A program made the translations under genes and the position numbers. A model generated the notes under the pieces. That model was given only the letters and a program-made list of their open reading frames with translations, made no database searches and was not told the DNA's origin. From Candidatus Omnitrophota bacterium (lineage in GTDB: Bacteria > Ratteibacteria > UBA8468 > B48-G9 > DSTR01), in the NCBI GenBank assembly GCA_023818865.1, contig JAMWDF010000048.1, positions 1 to 14,390 on the forward strand: a DNA stretch of 14,390 nt, in the 5' to 3' direction. The stretch's first letter is position 1; every line of letters begins with the position of its first letter. This document shows, in pieces, positions 1-6,490 of this stretch.

Positions 1-223
1 CAAGTTCCTCGGCCCCTAATATTAGTGTTCTTCCGTAATAGCCGCTTTCCCGAAAAACCCATTCTTTTTTCTGACGATGGGTTTTGGGAGTGTGGCTGGT
101 GGTGATTAGGAAGTCAAGGCCAGCGTAACTGGCTTCATCTCCGAGGTGTTGGAAGGCCTGACGGCCATCATTCAGATGAAAATGGATGTGGAGACACCCA
201 ATAACTTCATAGTAATCGGCCAT
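1..223 (-). CDS. PHP-domain phosphoesterase-like protein, N-terminal fragment
   Basis: The minus strand opens at ATG 223-221 and stays open to the window edge, giving 74 residues (MADYYEVIGCLHIHFHLNDG...). The pattern is that of a PHP (polymerase and histidinol phosphatase) domain: a short strand followed by H-I-H at residues 13-15 with a following D-G, then an 'AGLDFLITTSHTP' segment whose histidine corresponds to the usual T-D-H metal ligand, then 'LILGAEEL', matching the G-x-E metal-binding loop. PHP enzymes are metal-dependent phosphoesterases, and many free-standing ones have no known substrate. There is no signal peptide, so it is probably cytoplasmic. AGGA lies about 12 bases upstream of the ATG, a weak ribosome-binding site. 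The gene is divergent from tRNA-Glu. Most of the protein lies outside the window, so only the domain family can be given. Confidence 0.75.
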   Translation of the reverse strand, partial: MADYYEVIGCLHIHFHLNDGRQAFQHLGDEASYAGLDFLITTSHTPKTHRQKKEWVFRESGYYGRTLILGAEEL

Positions 224-278
224 TTTTGTTGGTATCCTAAACCTGAAATTTTAACCTTACCCCAGAAACCTAAGACGG

Positions 279-307
279 TTGACCAAACTCAGAGAAAAAA
301 CTAAAAT
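279..307 (+). promoter_or_regulatory. sigma70-type promoter of tRNA-Glu
   Basis: TTGACC (279-284) and TAAAAT (302-307) are separated by exactly 17 bases, each matching the -35/-10 consensus at five of six positions. The predicted transcription start near 314 lies a few bases before the tRNA 5' end at 317, as expected for a lightly processed stable RNA. Confidence 0.75.
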
Positions 308-316
308 TATCATTCA

Positions 317-389
317 GGCCCCATCGTCTAGAGGCCCAGGACAGGTGGTTCTCAGCCATCAGACACGGGTTCGAATCCCGTTGGGGCTA
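317..389 (+). tRNA. tRNA-Glu (anticodon CTC)
   Basis: A complete cloverleaf can be drawn by eye. The acceptor stem is 317-323 with 382-388 (a G-U at the outermost pair), the D arm is 326-342 with a four-base stem, the anticodon stem is 344-348 with 356-360, and the loop TTCTCAG at 349-355 places CTC at 351-353, which reads GAG. The four-base variable loop is 361-364. The T arm is 365-381 with loop TTCGAAT. The D-arm region is identical to that of E. coli tRNA-Glu, and the four-base variable loop is also typical of that family. The discriminator base is A389, and CCA is not encoded, so it must be added by a nucleotidyltransferase. The 3' half is overlapped on the other strand by the end of the ABC transporter frame. 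Confidence 0.93.
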
Positions 390-2262
390 CTATGAAACCC
401 CTTCCCCGCCACTGACTCTCGTACAACTTCGTGTACAGACCCTGGCGAGCCAGTAACTGGTCATGAGTGCCGGATTCCACGATAGTTCCATTGTCCACCA
501 CCAGAATTTTATGGGCATGCATCACCGTAGAAAGCCGGTGGGCAATCACAAAAGAAGTGCGACTTCTCAACAGGTGCTCAATGGCTTGCTGAATAAGTTT
601 TTCCGTCTGATTGTCCACCGAGGATGTAGCCTCATCCAAAATCAAAATCGGCGGGTTCTTCAAAATTGCCCTGGCAATGGCAATCCGCTGTTTTTCTCCA
701 ACAGAAAGCCGTATTCCTCTTTCCCCAATTTGCTGGTCATAACCACCGGGAAAGGTAGTGATAAACTGGTGGGCATTGGCCAGTCTTGCTGCCTGAATAA
801 TTTCTTCCATGGTAGCCCCAGGTTTGCCGTAGGCGATGTTTTCCAGGATAGTACCGTTGAAAAGAAATGGCTCCTGCATAACAATACCGATGTTCTGGCG
901 TAGCTGTTTGAGGGAAAGTTCTTTGATATCCACCCCATCTATGAAAATATTGCCGAAATCAACCTCATAGAACCGCGGTAGAAGCCTCAAAATGGTACTT
1001 TTACCAGCGCCGGTTGGGCCAACCAAAGCCACCATTTCCCCAGGAGAAGCGGTAAAAGAGACCCCGTGAAGAACCTCCTGTCCTTCTTGGTAAGAGAAGT
1101 GGACTTCCTGGTAAACCACTTCTCCCCGAATCGGTTCTGGTAACACCACTGGCTTCGGTTTTTCTCTGATCTGGGGAGCCGCATCAATCAACTCAAAGAT
1201 ACGTTCACTGGAAGCCCGGGCATGCTGAAGCATGTGATTAAACCAGTTTAGCCGCTGAATAGGCTGATAGAAAAGACCAACGTAAAACAAGAAGGAAATA
1301 ACTTGCCCCGGACTGAGCGAACCATTAAGGATGGCTATTCGTCCCCCAAAAAACAATACCAGAAAAGTACCTAGCGAACTCAAGGTCATAATGACCGGCG
1401 AAAAAAAAGACCAGAGTTTAATCGCTTCTAAGTTGCTGGAAAGATAATCCATACTCCGGACAGAGAGCCTTTCCAGTTGGTAATCTTCTCTAACAAAACT
1501 TTTGATCTCCCTGATACCAGAGAGGCTATCCTGGAGCAAAGCACTGACCTCCCCCATCTTCCGCCGGACCTCCCGATAAACTCGGTGCATCCTTTCGGTA
1601 GCCAACCAGGCCAAGAATAAAAGGCAGGGTATCGGTATCAAGCTGACGAGAGCTAACCGCCAGTTCAGATGAAAGAGCATGCCGGTGACGCCTATCAAGG
1701 TCAGAGAAGCCACCACCAACATGTCTACTCCATCCACAATTACTCTCTCAACTGCCCCAACGTCAGAAGTCACCCGGGACATAATATTACCTGTCTGGTT
1801 TGCATCATAATAGTTAAAAGAAAGTCGCAGCAGGTTATGATAGACATCCTGCCATAGGTCAAAAATGACCTGTTGCCCCACCCGGCCCAGTAACCACCCC
1901 TTTACTCCAGTCAGACCATGTTCTGCCCCATAGCTGAGCAGTAATAGGAAACTAAAAATAGTCAGCCGACCCAGGTCTTTACTTCCAATGGCTTTGTCAA
2001 TAATGAGACCAATCAGCCTTGGAGGAACCAAACTGAGTCCGGTGATGACCAACGAAAGAAATAAGGCTACCAGCACCAATCCCCAGGAAGGACGGAGATA
2101 ATTTACCAGTCGGTTCCAGTAAAGGTTTCCCCCAATCTGGTCATCATGGGGGCTGCCCATTCCCCGGTAAAGGTGTCCACCTATCCCCATCGGTGGCGGC
2201 AAATCTCTCTCCTTCTTATCCGGGCAAAGACAAAATTTTTCCCTTGGCCACCGCTCTGGCAA
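352..2262 (-). CDS. ABC exporter (MsbA/ABCB-like half-transporter), fused membrane and ATPase domains
   Basis: This 636-residue protein has the layout of a homodimeric type IV ABC exporter that moves lipids, drugs or glycolipids outward across the inner membrane using ATP. Residues about 50-345 form the six-helix membrane domain. The nucleotide-binding domain follows, with Walker A GPTGAGKST at 415-423, Q-loop Q463, signature LSVGE at 519-523 (the usual form is LSGGQ), Walker B ILILDE ending at E544 and H-loop H575. The start is uncertain: TTG at 2262 has GAGG six bases upstream and an in-frame stop behind it, but a possible promoter at 2291-2263 (TTGACG, 17 bases, CATACT) would favour ATG 2190 or ATG 2160, which remove a soluble leader of 24 or 34 residues. 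The last 12 residues (VAPTGFEPVSDG) and the stop are antisense to tRNA-Glu and are unlikely to be functional sequence. The substrate is unknown. Confidence 0.9.
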   Translation of the reverse strand: MPERWPREKFCLCPDKKERDLPPPMGIGGHLYRGMGSPHDDQIGGNLYWNRLVNYLRPSWGLVLVALFLSLVITGLSLVPPRLIGLIIDKAIGSKDLGRLTIFSFLLLLSYGAEHGLTGVKGWLLGRVGQQVIFDLWQDVYHNLLRLSFNYYDANQTGNIMSRVTSDVGAVERVIVDGVDMLVVASLTLIGVTGMLFHLNWRLALVSLIPIPCLLFLAWLATERMHRVYREVRRKMGEVSALLQDSLSGIREIKSFVREDYQLERLSVRSMDYLSSNLEAIKLWSFFSPVIMTLSSLGTFLVLFFGGRIAILNGSLSPGQVISFLFYVGLFYQPIQRLNWFNHMLQHARASSERIFELIDAAPQIREKPKPVVLPEPIRGEVVYQEVHFSYQEGQEVLHGVSFTASPGEMVALVGPTGAGKSTILRLLPRFYEVDFGNIFIDGVDIKELSLKQLRQNIGIVMQEPFLFNGTILENIAYGKPGATMEEIIQAARLANAHQFITTFPGGYDQQIGERGIRLSVGEKQRIAIARAILKNPPILILDEATSSVDNQTEKLIQQAIEHLLRSRTSFVIAHRLSTVMHAHKILVVDNGTIVESGTHDQLLARQGLYTKLYESQWRGRGFIVAPTGFEPVSDG

Positions 2263-2324
2263 AGTATGCCTCAGTCTTTAAGCCTCGTCAAGGTTCTCGG
2301 AGAGGAAAAAACTTATAGCGCGGT

Positions 2325-2353
2325 TTGACAATGAAAAAATAAGACCTTATCAT
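2325..2353 (+). promoter_or_regulatory. sigma70-type promoter ahead of the secreted-protein relic
   Basis: TTGACA (2325-2330, perfect -35) is followed after 17 bases by TATCAT (2348-2353, five of six). Transcription would begin near 2360, at the ribosome-binding site GGGAGGA (2359-2365), which sits four bases before TTG 2370. The leader would therefore be almost nil. The signal is intact although the gene it drives is broken. Confidence 0.65.
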
Positions 2354-2369
2354 TCTTTGGGAGGAAGAT

Positions 2370-3421
2370 TTGAAAGAGGGAAAAAAGCTAGTAGTTTTCA
2401 TCTTCTTAGTAAGCCTGGTAAGCAGCGCTGCCACCCCAAGAAAGCCTGCAGTCCGCTACCGGGAAGATACCACCGGTCTTTTCACCCAGCATCTTCAGGT
2501 TCAAATTCTCACTACTCAGGTAGCCATCTACGCAGGGGAAAAAGAAAAGAAGTATTCGGAAAATAAGTCCGCTTACTATGTTTACTTCCCTGACAATAAA
2601 GAGAAAGAGCCACCTTATTACTCCTCTGTTTTTCTGGTGGGCCCGGTCGGCACCAAGCCGATAAAACTTTATTTAAGAGACCACGGGAGAAAGGAGCCAG
2701 TTTGTCTTGGATTAACGAAAGATGGTGTTTCGGCCGGGTATGGTTAGAAGAAAACTTAGCTTTAGAATTTATTCTTGACCTGGAGGCCGGGGAACTGATA
2801 AAAAAGACAGTGGCCGATTTCAGTAACGGAGCAGCGGGAAATTGAAGTAGCTAACAACCAGCCGGGTCTTCCTTCAGAGCAAGTAATTCCCTGGTTCACC
2901 CTGGTAGCAAACGCATTTCCAATTGCCTTCCCACACCATCATCGCCAAACCGATTTTCAGACCCCTGGAGTAAAGTTCAGTCAACACTCACCTTTTTTCT
3001 TTCCAGAACAATGACACCAAACTGCTTCTGTCAGTGGCTGGTAGAACCAGAGCCTGGTAGATTTCAATTATGGTAGGGGGAAGGTCCAGAAAACTCACCG
3101 GTTCTTTCACCTGTTGGCCTTCTGGGAAATGGCCAAGCCAGGCTGAGTTTAAAAGCTAGTAGTTGTCCCAGATAGAAAAAAAGGGATTTTGCCAGTGAGA
3201 AAACTCATCCGGGCTGGCCTACAAAGAGGGTAGTTACAGTAAGCCCTTTCAAAGGCCACTCCTTTTTCTGCTAAGGAGGCAGGATGGGGAGTATGACCCA
3301 ATCGGTCTCCGTAACAGCCAAGAATATGCCTGTTAGGTTAGTCAAAGATAATCAGAAGAATCTTTGGTTTCTTAGGCAATTAATCTCCCTGCTTTCTTGG
3401 GTGCTTTTTACCCGAGGCTAA
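2370..3421 (+). pseudogene. frameshifted relic of a secreted protein of unknown function
   Basis: A TTG start at 2370 with a strong ribosome-binding site opens a signal peptide (MKEGKKLVVFIFLVSLVSSA) and about 110 plausible residues. The first frame then drifts to a stop at 2745-2747. Protein-like sequence continues in shifting frames: SWINERWCFGRVWLEENLAL in frame 2 from about 2705 to the stop at 2843; EQREIEVANNQPGLPSEQ in frame 0 to the stop at 3012; FQNNDTKLLLSVAG in frame 1 to the stop at 3058; VDFNYGRGKVQKTHRFFHLL in frame 0 to the stop at 3144; and AYKEGSYSKPFQRPLLFLLR in frame 1 from 3217 to the stop at 3334. One switch is at a run of six T near 2992-2997. At least five frame changes are needed to recover an exported protein of roughly 300 or more residues. 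I do not recognise its family. The 3' limit is approximate. Either the gene is decaying or this stretch carries sequencing errors. Confidence 0.7.
3396..3416 (+). other. small hairpin at the end of the relic
   Basis: CTTGGGT (3396-3402) can pair with ACCCGAG (3410-3416) around a seven-base loop containing five T, using one G-U pair. It lies between the last protein-like sequence of the relic and the next promoter, so it could once have been a terminator, but no T tract follows it. Confidence 0.25.
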
Positions 3422-3434
3422 CTCTGAGGTCAAC

Positions 3435-3463
3435 TTGCGAGAATTTCTTATCTGAGGTATAAT
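3435..3463 (+). promoter_or_regulatory. sigma70-type promoter of prepilin-like gene 1
   Basis: TTGCGA (3435-3440, four of six) and TATAAT (3458-3463, perfect) are 17 bases apart. The predicted start near 3470 leaves a leader of only about 14 bases, containing the ribosome-binding site AAGGGG (3472-3477) six bases before ATG 3484. Confidence 0.7.
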
Positions 3464-3483
3464 AAACGTAAAAGGGGTGCGAA

Positions 3484-4148
3484 ATGGAAAGAAGGGGATT
3501 TACGTTGATAGAGTTGTTGGTAGTAATAGCGATTATTGCGATTTTAGGAGCGCTTTTGCTCCCAGCCTTAAGCCGAGCAAGGGAAAGGGCCAGGATGAGC
3601 ACCTGTGTGAACAACCTAAAACAGATTGGAGTGGCGCTGTACATGTATACTGGAGACTATGACGATTTTCTCCCTTGCATTATCCGCCGATGGACCACTG
3701 GAAGAATGCTCTGTGTAATATGGGCTATTTACCCAAGGATGCCTACACTCGCGCTTCCGGTAATCCGGCCAGGCCGCCATCAGTCTTCATCTGCCCGACT
3801 GATTACGGCTGGGACCGGTCCAATGATGATGGGTGGCTTTATGAGGGGGGTTATCGGGAAAGCTATGGTCCAAATACGCGTTTTGTTATTCAATATCTTA
3901 CCCACCAGAAACTTCAGAAAATAAAATACCCTTCAGTGACTGTGATGGTGGGTGATACTGGTAATACCGGCACTTATGAAAAATATGGACCGTCTTCTCC
4001 AGGTTTTTGGAGTGCCATTCCCGCTTCTGCTTGCAAGCATAACCGGATGGAGTGGAGTAAACCTGGCGTTTGCAACATCCTTTTTGTGGACGGACATGTC
4101 CAGGGAGTACCGTATAACGACCAGGCCTGGGTGAAGTTCATCAACTGA
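3484..4148 (+). pseudogene. prepilin-like protein 1 with one frameshift (type IV prepilin N-terminus plus DG-type C-terminal domain)
   Basis: The N-terminus MERRGFTLIELLVVIAIIA is a type III-style prepilin signal: prepilin peptidase should cut after G5 and methylate F6, and E10 is the conserved glutamate. About 63 codons from the ATG, the 3484 frame continues as nonsense (IIRRWTTGRML...) to a stop at 3922-3924. The minus-one frame picks up at about 3675 with HYPPMDHWKNALCNMGYL and continues to 4148 through CPTDYGWDR and NILFVDGHV, which is the typical C-terminal half of the family. Losing a single T in the CCCTTG stretch at 3672-3677 would explain it, and restoring it gives about 222 residues. 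The last motif is H-X16-DG instead of H-X9-DG. The full-length product is made only by minus-one slippage or if the shift is a read error. It shares a promoter with the metallophosphoesterase downstream. Confidence 0.8.
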
Positions 4149-4182
4149 GAGAGAAAAACCTCTTGTCTGAAATGCCGCTTTT

Positions 4183-5679
4183 ATGAAGAGTTTTCTTAAG
4201 GTATTGTCTGGCTGTTTCCTTTTTCTCTCCAGCCTTCTCTTTTCGGCAGAGAAACCCCTTTTCCGGTTTGTCCATCTTTCTGATATTCATTTTGTTGACT
4301 CTATACATCTCCAGCAGTCTCCCTGGAAAGATATCTCGGCTAAGTCCACCCGGAAGTTTGACCGGATGCCAGAGGTCCTGACTCGTTTTGTGGACTGGAC
4401 GAATAAGGAATCCATCAATCTTGTATTAATTACTGGGGACATTTTGGAGAATCCTGGCCAGGCGAAAGAAGCCTGGCCAGAAATTTTTTCTCTCCTGGTC
4501 AGGTTGAAATCTCCCTTTTTTGTTGTCCCGGGAAACCACGATTTTGGAATTGAACAGGTGATGCCTATTCAGTATGGCGGGACAGGCTTCTGGTTCTCTT
4601 TTAATGGTTTTGTTTTTGCCGGATTTCAGACCTATACCCACCGGTGGAGCGGGATGGTGGAACTGGCTGAAAGAAAAAGCCTGGAAGGATTAGCCAGTTT
4701 ATCTCTCACCTATCTAGACACTCCGATTATCCTGTTAACCCATGCTCCGCTTTATCCTGGTAAAATCATTCCTGACTGGGCACCACCGGCCAATGCGGCT
4801 CAGATCCGGCAGGTGATAGAAAGATGCGGGAATGTAATTCTATCACTTTCTGGCCACATTCATGTGTTTACTTATGGAGTGGAAAAAGGTGTTAGTTATG
4901 TCACTGCCCCTGGCTTGGTTGAAACCCCTGATTTTTCTTTCCTTCTCTGGTCAGTGTATCAAAACCGGCTAGAAGGCACCATTATTTCCTCAGTCAATTT
5001 TCAACCAGTAACAGGCTATGACAAAGTTACAGTCGCCATTCCCAACCGTTTTCAGCCAGGGGTAAAGGAAAACAAAGGGAAGCCGGAAGCCAGGACTTGG
5101 CCAGAAAGCAAAGGGGAGCTAACAAAATGGTTTGGGCAGGATTGGTCAGAATATCCCGGCAGCTCAGTAATTAGCTGGGAGAAAGAAGAAGTTCTTCTTC
5201 CCCGGCACAGCCCTGGCTGGGTCTTTTGGGAACAGGAGACCGAACCGACAGCGGAGGCCGCAGGAAAAAAATGGTTTGAACCGGAGTATCAACCAAACAA
5301 TTGGAATGAGGGGAAGTTGCCGGCAGTCTTTGGTTACCGGAGAAATCAGGCAGCTAAAGCCCCGGTTGGGACCAAACTTCAGTCAGCCACTCCCTCTTAC
5401 TGGAGAAAAACTTTTGTCCTTGTTGAAATACCGTCTGACAGACGGGTAATGCTCCGGGTGGCCAGTGATAAGTCGGCCTGCGTTTACTTGAACGGGAAAT
5501 TAGTGGATGAAGAGAGGCTTTCTCACTGGGCAAACTACTGGAACCGGTATGTTATTCTGCCTGCTACTGTGTTGAAGCCCGGAGAAAATACTATCGCAAT
5601 AAAACTAAATAATACCAAGAGCAGTCACGGCTACCTGGATGTAGAAATAAGTGCTGAGCTACCTCCTGCCAGAAATTGA
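4183..5679 (+). CDS. secreted metallophosphoesterase with C-terminal galactose-binding-like domain
   Basis: The 498-residue protein starts with a signal peptide (hydrophobic core about residues 5-21, ending FSA). Residues about 27-275 are a calcineurin-like metallophosphoesterase with all the dinuclear-metal motifs: D34-I-H36, G85-D86, G117-N-H-D120, H187, and G224-H225-I-H227. The arrangement resembles CpdA-type phosphodiesterases and secreted phosphatases. A linker leads to a C-terminal jelly-roll at about 400-490 (YWRKTF..., ASDKSACVYLNGK, LKPGENTIAIKLNN). This segment is often attached to secreted phosphoesterases in this group of bacteria and probably binds sugar or mediates contacts. 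ATG 4183 has no clear ribosome-binding site. It lies 34 bases after prepilin-like gene 1, suggesting co-transcription or translational coupling. The expected activity is hydrolysis of phosphomonoesters or diesters outside the cytoplasm. The substrate is unknown. Confidence 0.87.
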   Translation: MKSFLKVLSGCFLFLSSLLFSAEKPLFRFVHLSDIHFVDSIHLQQSPWKDISAKSTRKFDRMPEVLTRFVDWTNKESINLVLITGDILENPGQAKEAWPEIFSLLVRLKSPFFVVPGNHDFGIEQVMPIQYGGTGFWFSFNGFVFAGFQTYTHRWSGMVELAERKSLEGLASLSLTYLDTPIILLTHAPLYPGKIIPDWAPPANAAQIRQVIERCGNVILSLSGHIHVFTYGVEKGVSYVTAPGLVETPDFSFLLWSVYQNRLEGTIISSVNFQPVTGYDKVTVAIPNRFQPGVKENKGKPEARTWPESKGELTKWFGQDWSEYPGSSVISWEKEEVLLPRHSPGWVFWEQETEPTAEAAGKKWFEPEYQPNNWNEGKLPAVFGYRRNQAAKAPVGTKLQSATPSYWRKTFVLVEIPSDRRVMLRVASDKSACVYLNGKLVDEERLSHWANYWNRYVILPATVLKPGENTIAIKLNNTKSSHGYLDVEISAELPPARN

Positions 5680-5703
5680 CAAAATTTTCAATTATGTTAA
5701 AAT
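5676..5703 (+). promoter_or_regulatory. sigma70-type promoter of prepilin-like gene 2, overlapping the upstream stop codon
   Basis: TTGACA (5676-5681, perfect) includes the TGA stop (5677-5679) of the metallophosphoesterase. TAAAAT (5698-5703, five of six) follows after 16 bases. The predicted start near 5710 lies downstream of ATG 5704 and upstream of ATG 5725, supporting 5725 as the real start codon. Confidence 0.7.
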
Positions 5704-5714
5704 ATGCCTAAACT

Positions 5715-5720
5715 GGGAGG
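5715..5720 (+). promoter_or_regulatory. ribosome-binding site that decides the start of prepilin-like gene 2
   Basis: GGGAGG sits four bases before ATG 5725. The alternative in-frame ATG at 5704 has no such site and lies within or just after the promoter. Confidence 0.75.
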
Positions 5721-5724
5721 AACT

Positions 5725-6435
5725 ATGGCTGAGGAGAACACTTTACGCGGACAGAGAGGATTCACTTTAATTGAGCTTTTGGTAGTGGTAGCCATTATTG
5801 CGATTCTGGCAGCGATGCTTCTTCCGGCTCTGGCTAAAGCCAGAGAAAAAGCCAGGCAGTCGGTCTGCTTGGGGAACCTAAAGCAACTGGGATTGTACGC
5901 AGTAATGTACTCCCAGGACTATGAAGACTACCTACTACCGGCTTACCGCGTTTATGGACCTGGCAACCACTGGCCCTGGACGAGGCTTTTGAGGGATGCC
6001 AAATATGTGAAGGCAGAAGCCTATCAGGGAGAAAAAATCTTCTGGTGTCCGTCAGAGAGGAAAAAACCAACTGGTTCAACGGCTTATTTCGGGCATTACG
6101 GATACAATGATAACCTTGGGTCCGCTATTGGCTTAAACGAAACTACTGGGGTAAGTTATCCAGGGTTGAAAGCCAGCCGGATTAAGAAACCTGGCCAGAC
6201 CTTTCTTATTATGGATGTCTCTTTGAGCCGAATCAATGCGCCCTATAAGGTATACAACAATGATGAGAACGATCCTAACGGCGGAACTAGTTACCGGCAC
6301 AATGAAGGAACCAACATCATGTTTGCTGATGGCCATTGTGAATGGTGGGCTCGGAGTCAGGTGCCGCCGAGAAAGGCAGATTATGTGGAAGGTATCTGGA
6401 GGCTGCTATTGCCGTGGGGAATTTACTGGAAGTAG
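5725..6435 (+). CDS. prepilin-like protein 2 (N-terminal methylation domain, H-X9-DG C-terminal domain)
   Basis: The protein has 236 residues from ATG 5725. A short charged leader (MAEENTLRGQRG) precedes FTLIELLVVVAIIAIL, so prepilin peptidase should cut after G12. E17 is the conserved helix glutamate, and the hydrophobic helix both anchors the precursor and packs pseudopilus subunits. The C-terminal globular half carries two cysteines typical of the family (in SVCLGNLKQ and in FWCPSE) and RHNEGTNIMFADGHCEW, the exact H-X9-DG motif (H192, D202-G203). Such proteins belong to the type II secretion/type IV pilus superfamily but occur as large paralogous sets in Planctomycetota, Lentisphaerota and relatives, where their job is unproven. 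The gene has its own promoter and ribosome-binding site. Bases 5758-5858 are identical to part of prepilin-like gene 3. Confidence 0.9.
   Translation: MAEENTLRGQRGFTLIELLVVVAIIAILAAMLLPALAKAREKARQSVCLGNLKQLGLYAVMYSQDYEDYLLPAYRVYGPGNHWPWTRLLRDAKYVKAEAYQGEKIFWCPSERKKPTGSTAYFGHYGYNDNLGSAIGLNETTGVSYPGLKASRIKKPGQTFLIMDVSLSRINAPYKVYNNDENDPNGGTSYRHNEGTNIMFADGHCEWWARSQVPPRKADYVEGIWRLLLPWGIYWK
5758..5858 (+). repeat. 101-base perfect direct repeat, copy 1 (prepilin helix-coding segment)
   Basis: This stretch, from GGATTCACTT to AAAGCCAGGCA, is identical base for base to 6503-6603, in the same orientation and codon phase. It encodes the cleavage site and N-terminal helix. The flanking bases differ immediately on both sides. 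Confidence 0.95.
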
Positions 6436-6436
6436 G

Positions 6437-6469
6437 ATGGAGGTGTTGACAAATGCTGGCTGCCTCCAT
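6437..6469 (+). promoter_or_regulatory. inverted repeat enclosing a TTGACA box ahead of prepilin-like gene 3
   Basis: ATGGAGG (6437-6443) and CCTCCAT (6463-6469) are perfect inverted repeats separated by 19 bases. TTGACA (6446-6451) lies between them, and CATACT (6467-6472) follows with a short 15-base spacer. It could be a weak promoter with an operator, or an RNA hairpin between genes 2 and 3. The distance to ATG 6491 is 21 bases. Confidence 0.35.
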
Positions 6470-6490
6470 ACTGGAAAACGGGGGGGTAGG

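Noticed and set aside
317..389. tRNA-Glu as an integration site for a genomic island
   Set aside because: I saw no repeat of the tRNA 3' end elsewhere in the window and no integrase, and the next gene overlaps the tRNA directly.
463..903. Plus-strand 146-codon open frame inside the exporter region
   Set aside because: It is antisense to the ABC ATPase domain, whose motifs are unmistakable on the minus strand. Its translation has no recognisable domain.
3672..3680. Programmed minus-one frameshift in prepilin-like gene 1
   Set aside because: The heptamer does not fit X-XXY-YYZ, no obvious stimulatory hairpin was seen, and the region just upstream is also rich in frame breaks, so mutation or read error is more likely. 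Kept only as a low-probability alternative.
5704..5724. Seven-residue N-terminal extension of prepilin-like protein 2
   Set aside because: ATG 5704 falls at the end of the -10 box, before the predicted transcription start, whereas ATG 5725 has GGGAGG four bases upstream.
6236..6490. Upstream extension of prepilin-like gene 3
   Set aside because: The frame is open but overlaps gene 2 in another frame and lacks protein character. ATG 6491 immediately precedes the canonical prepilin leader and has a ribosome-binding site.
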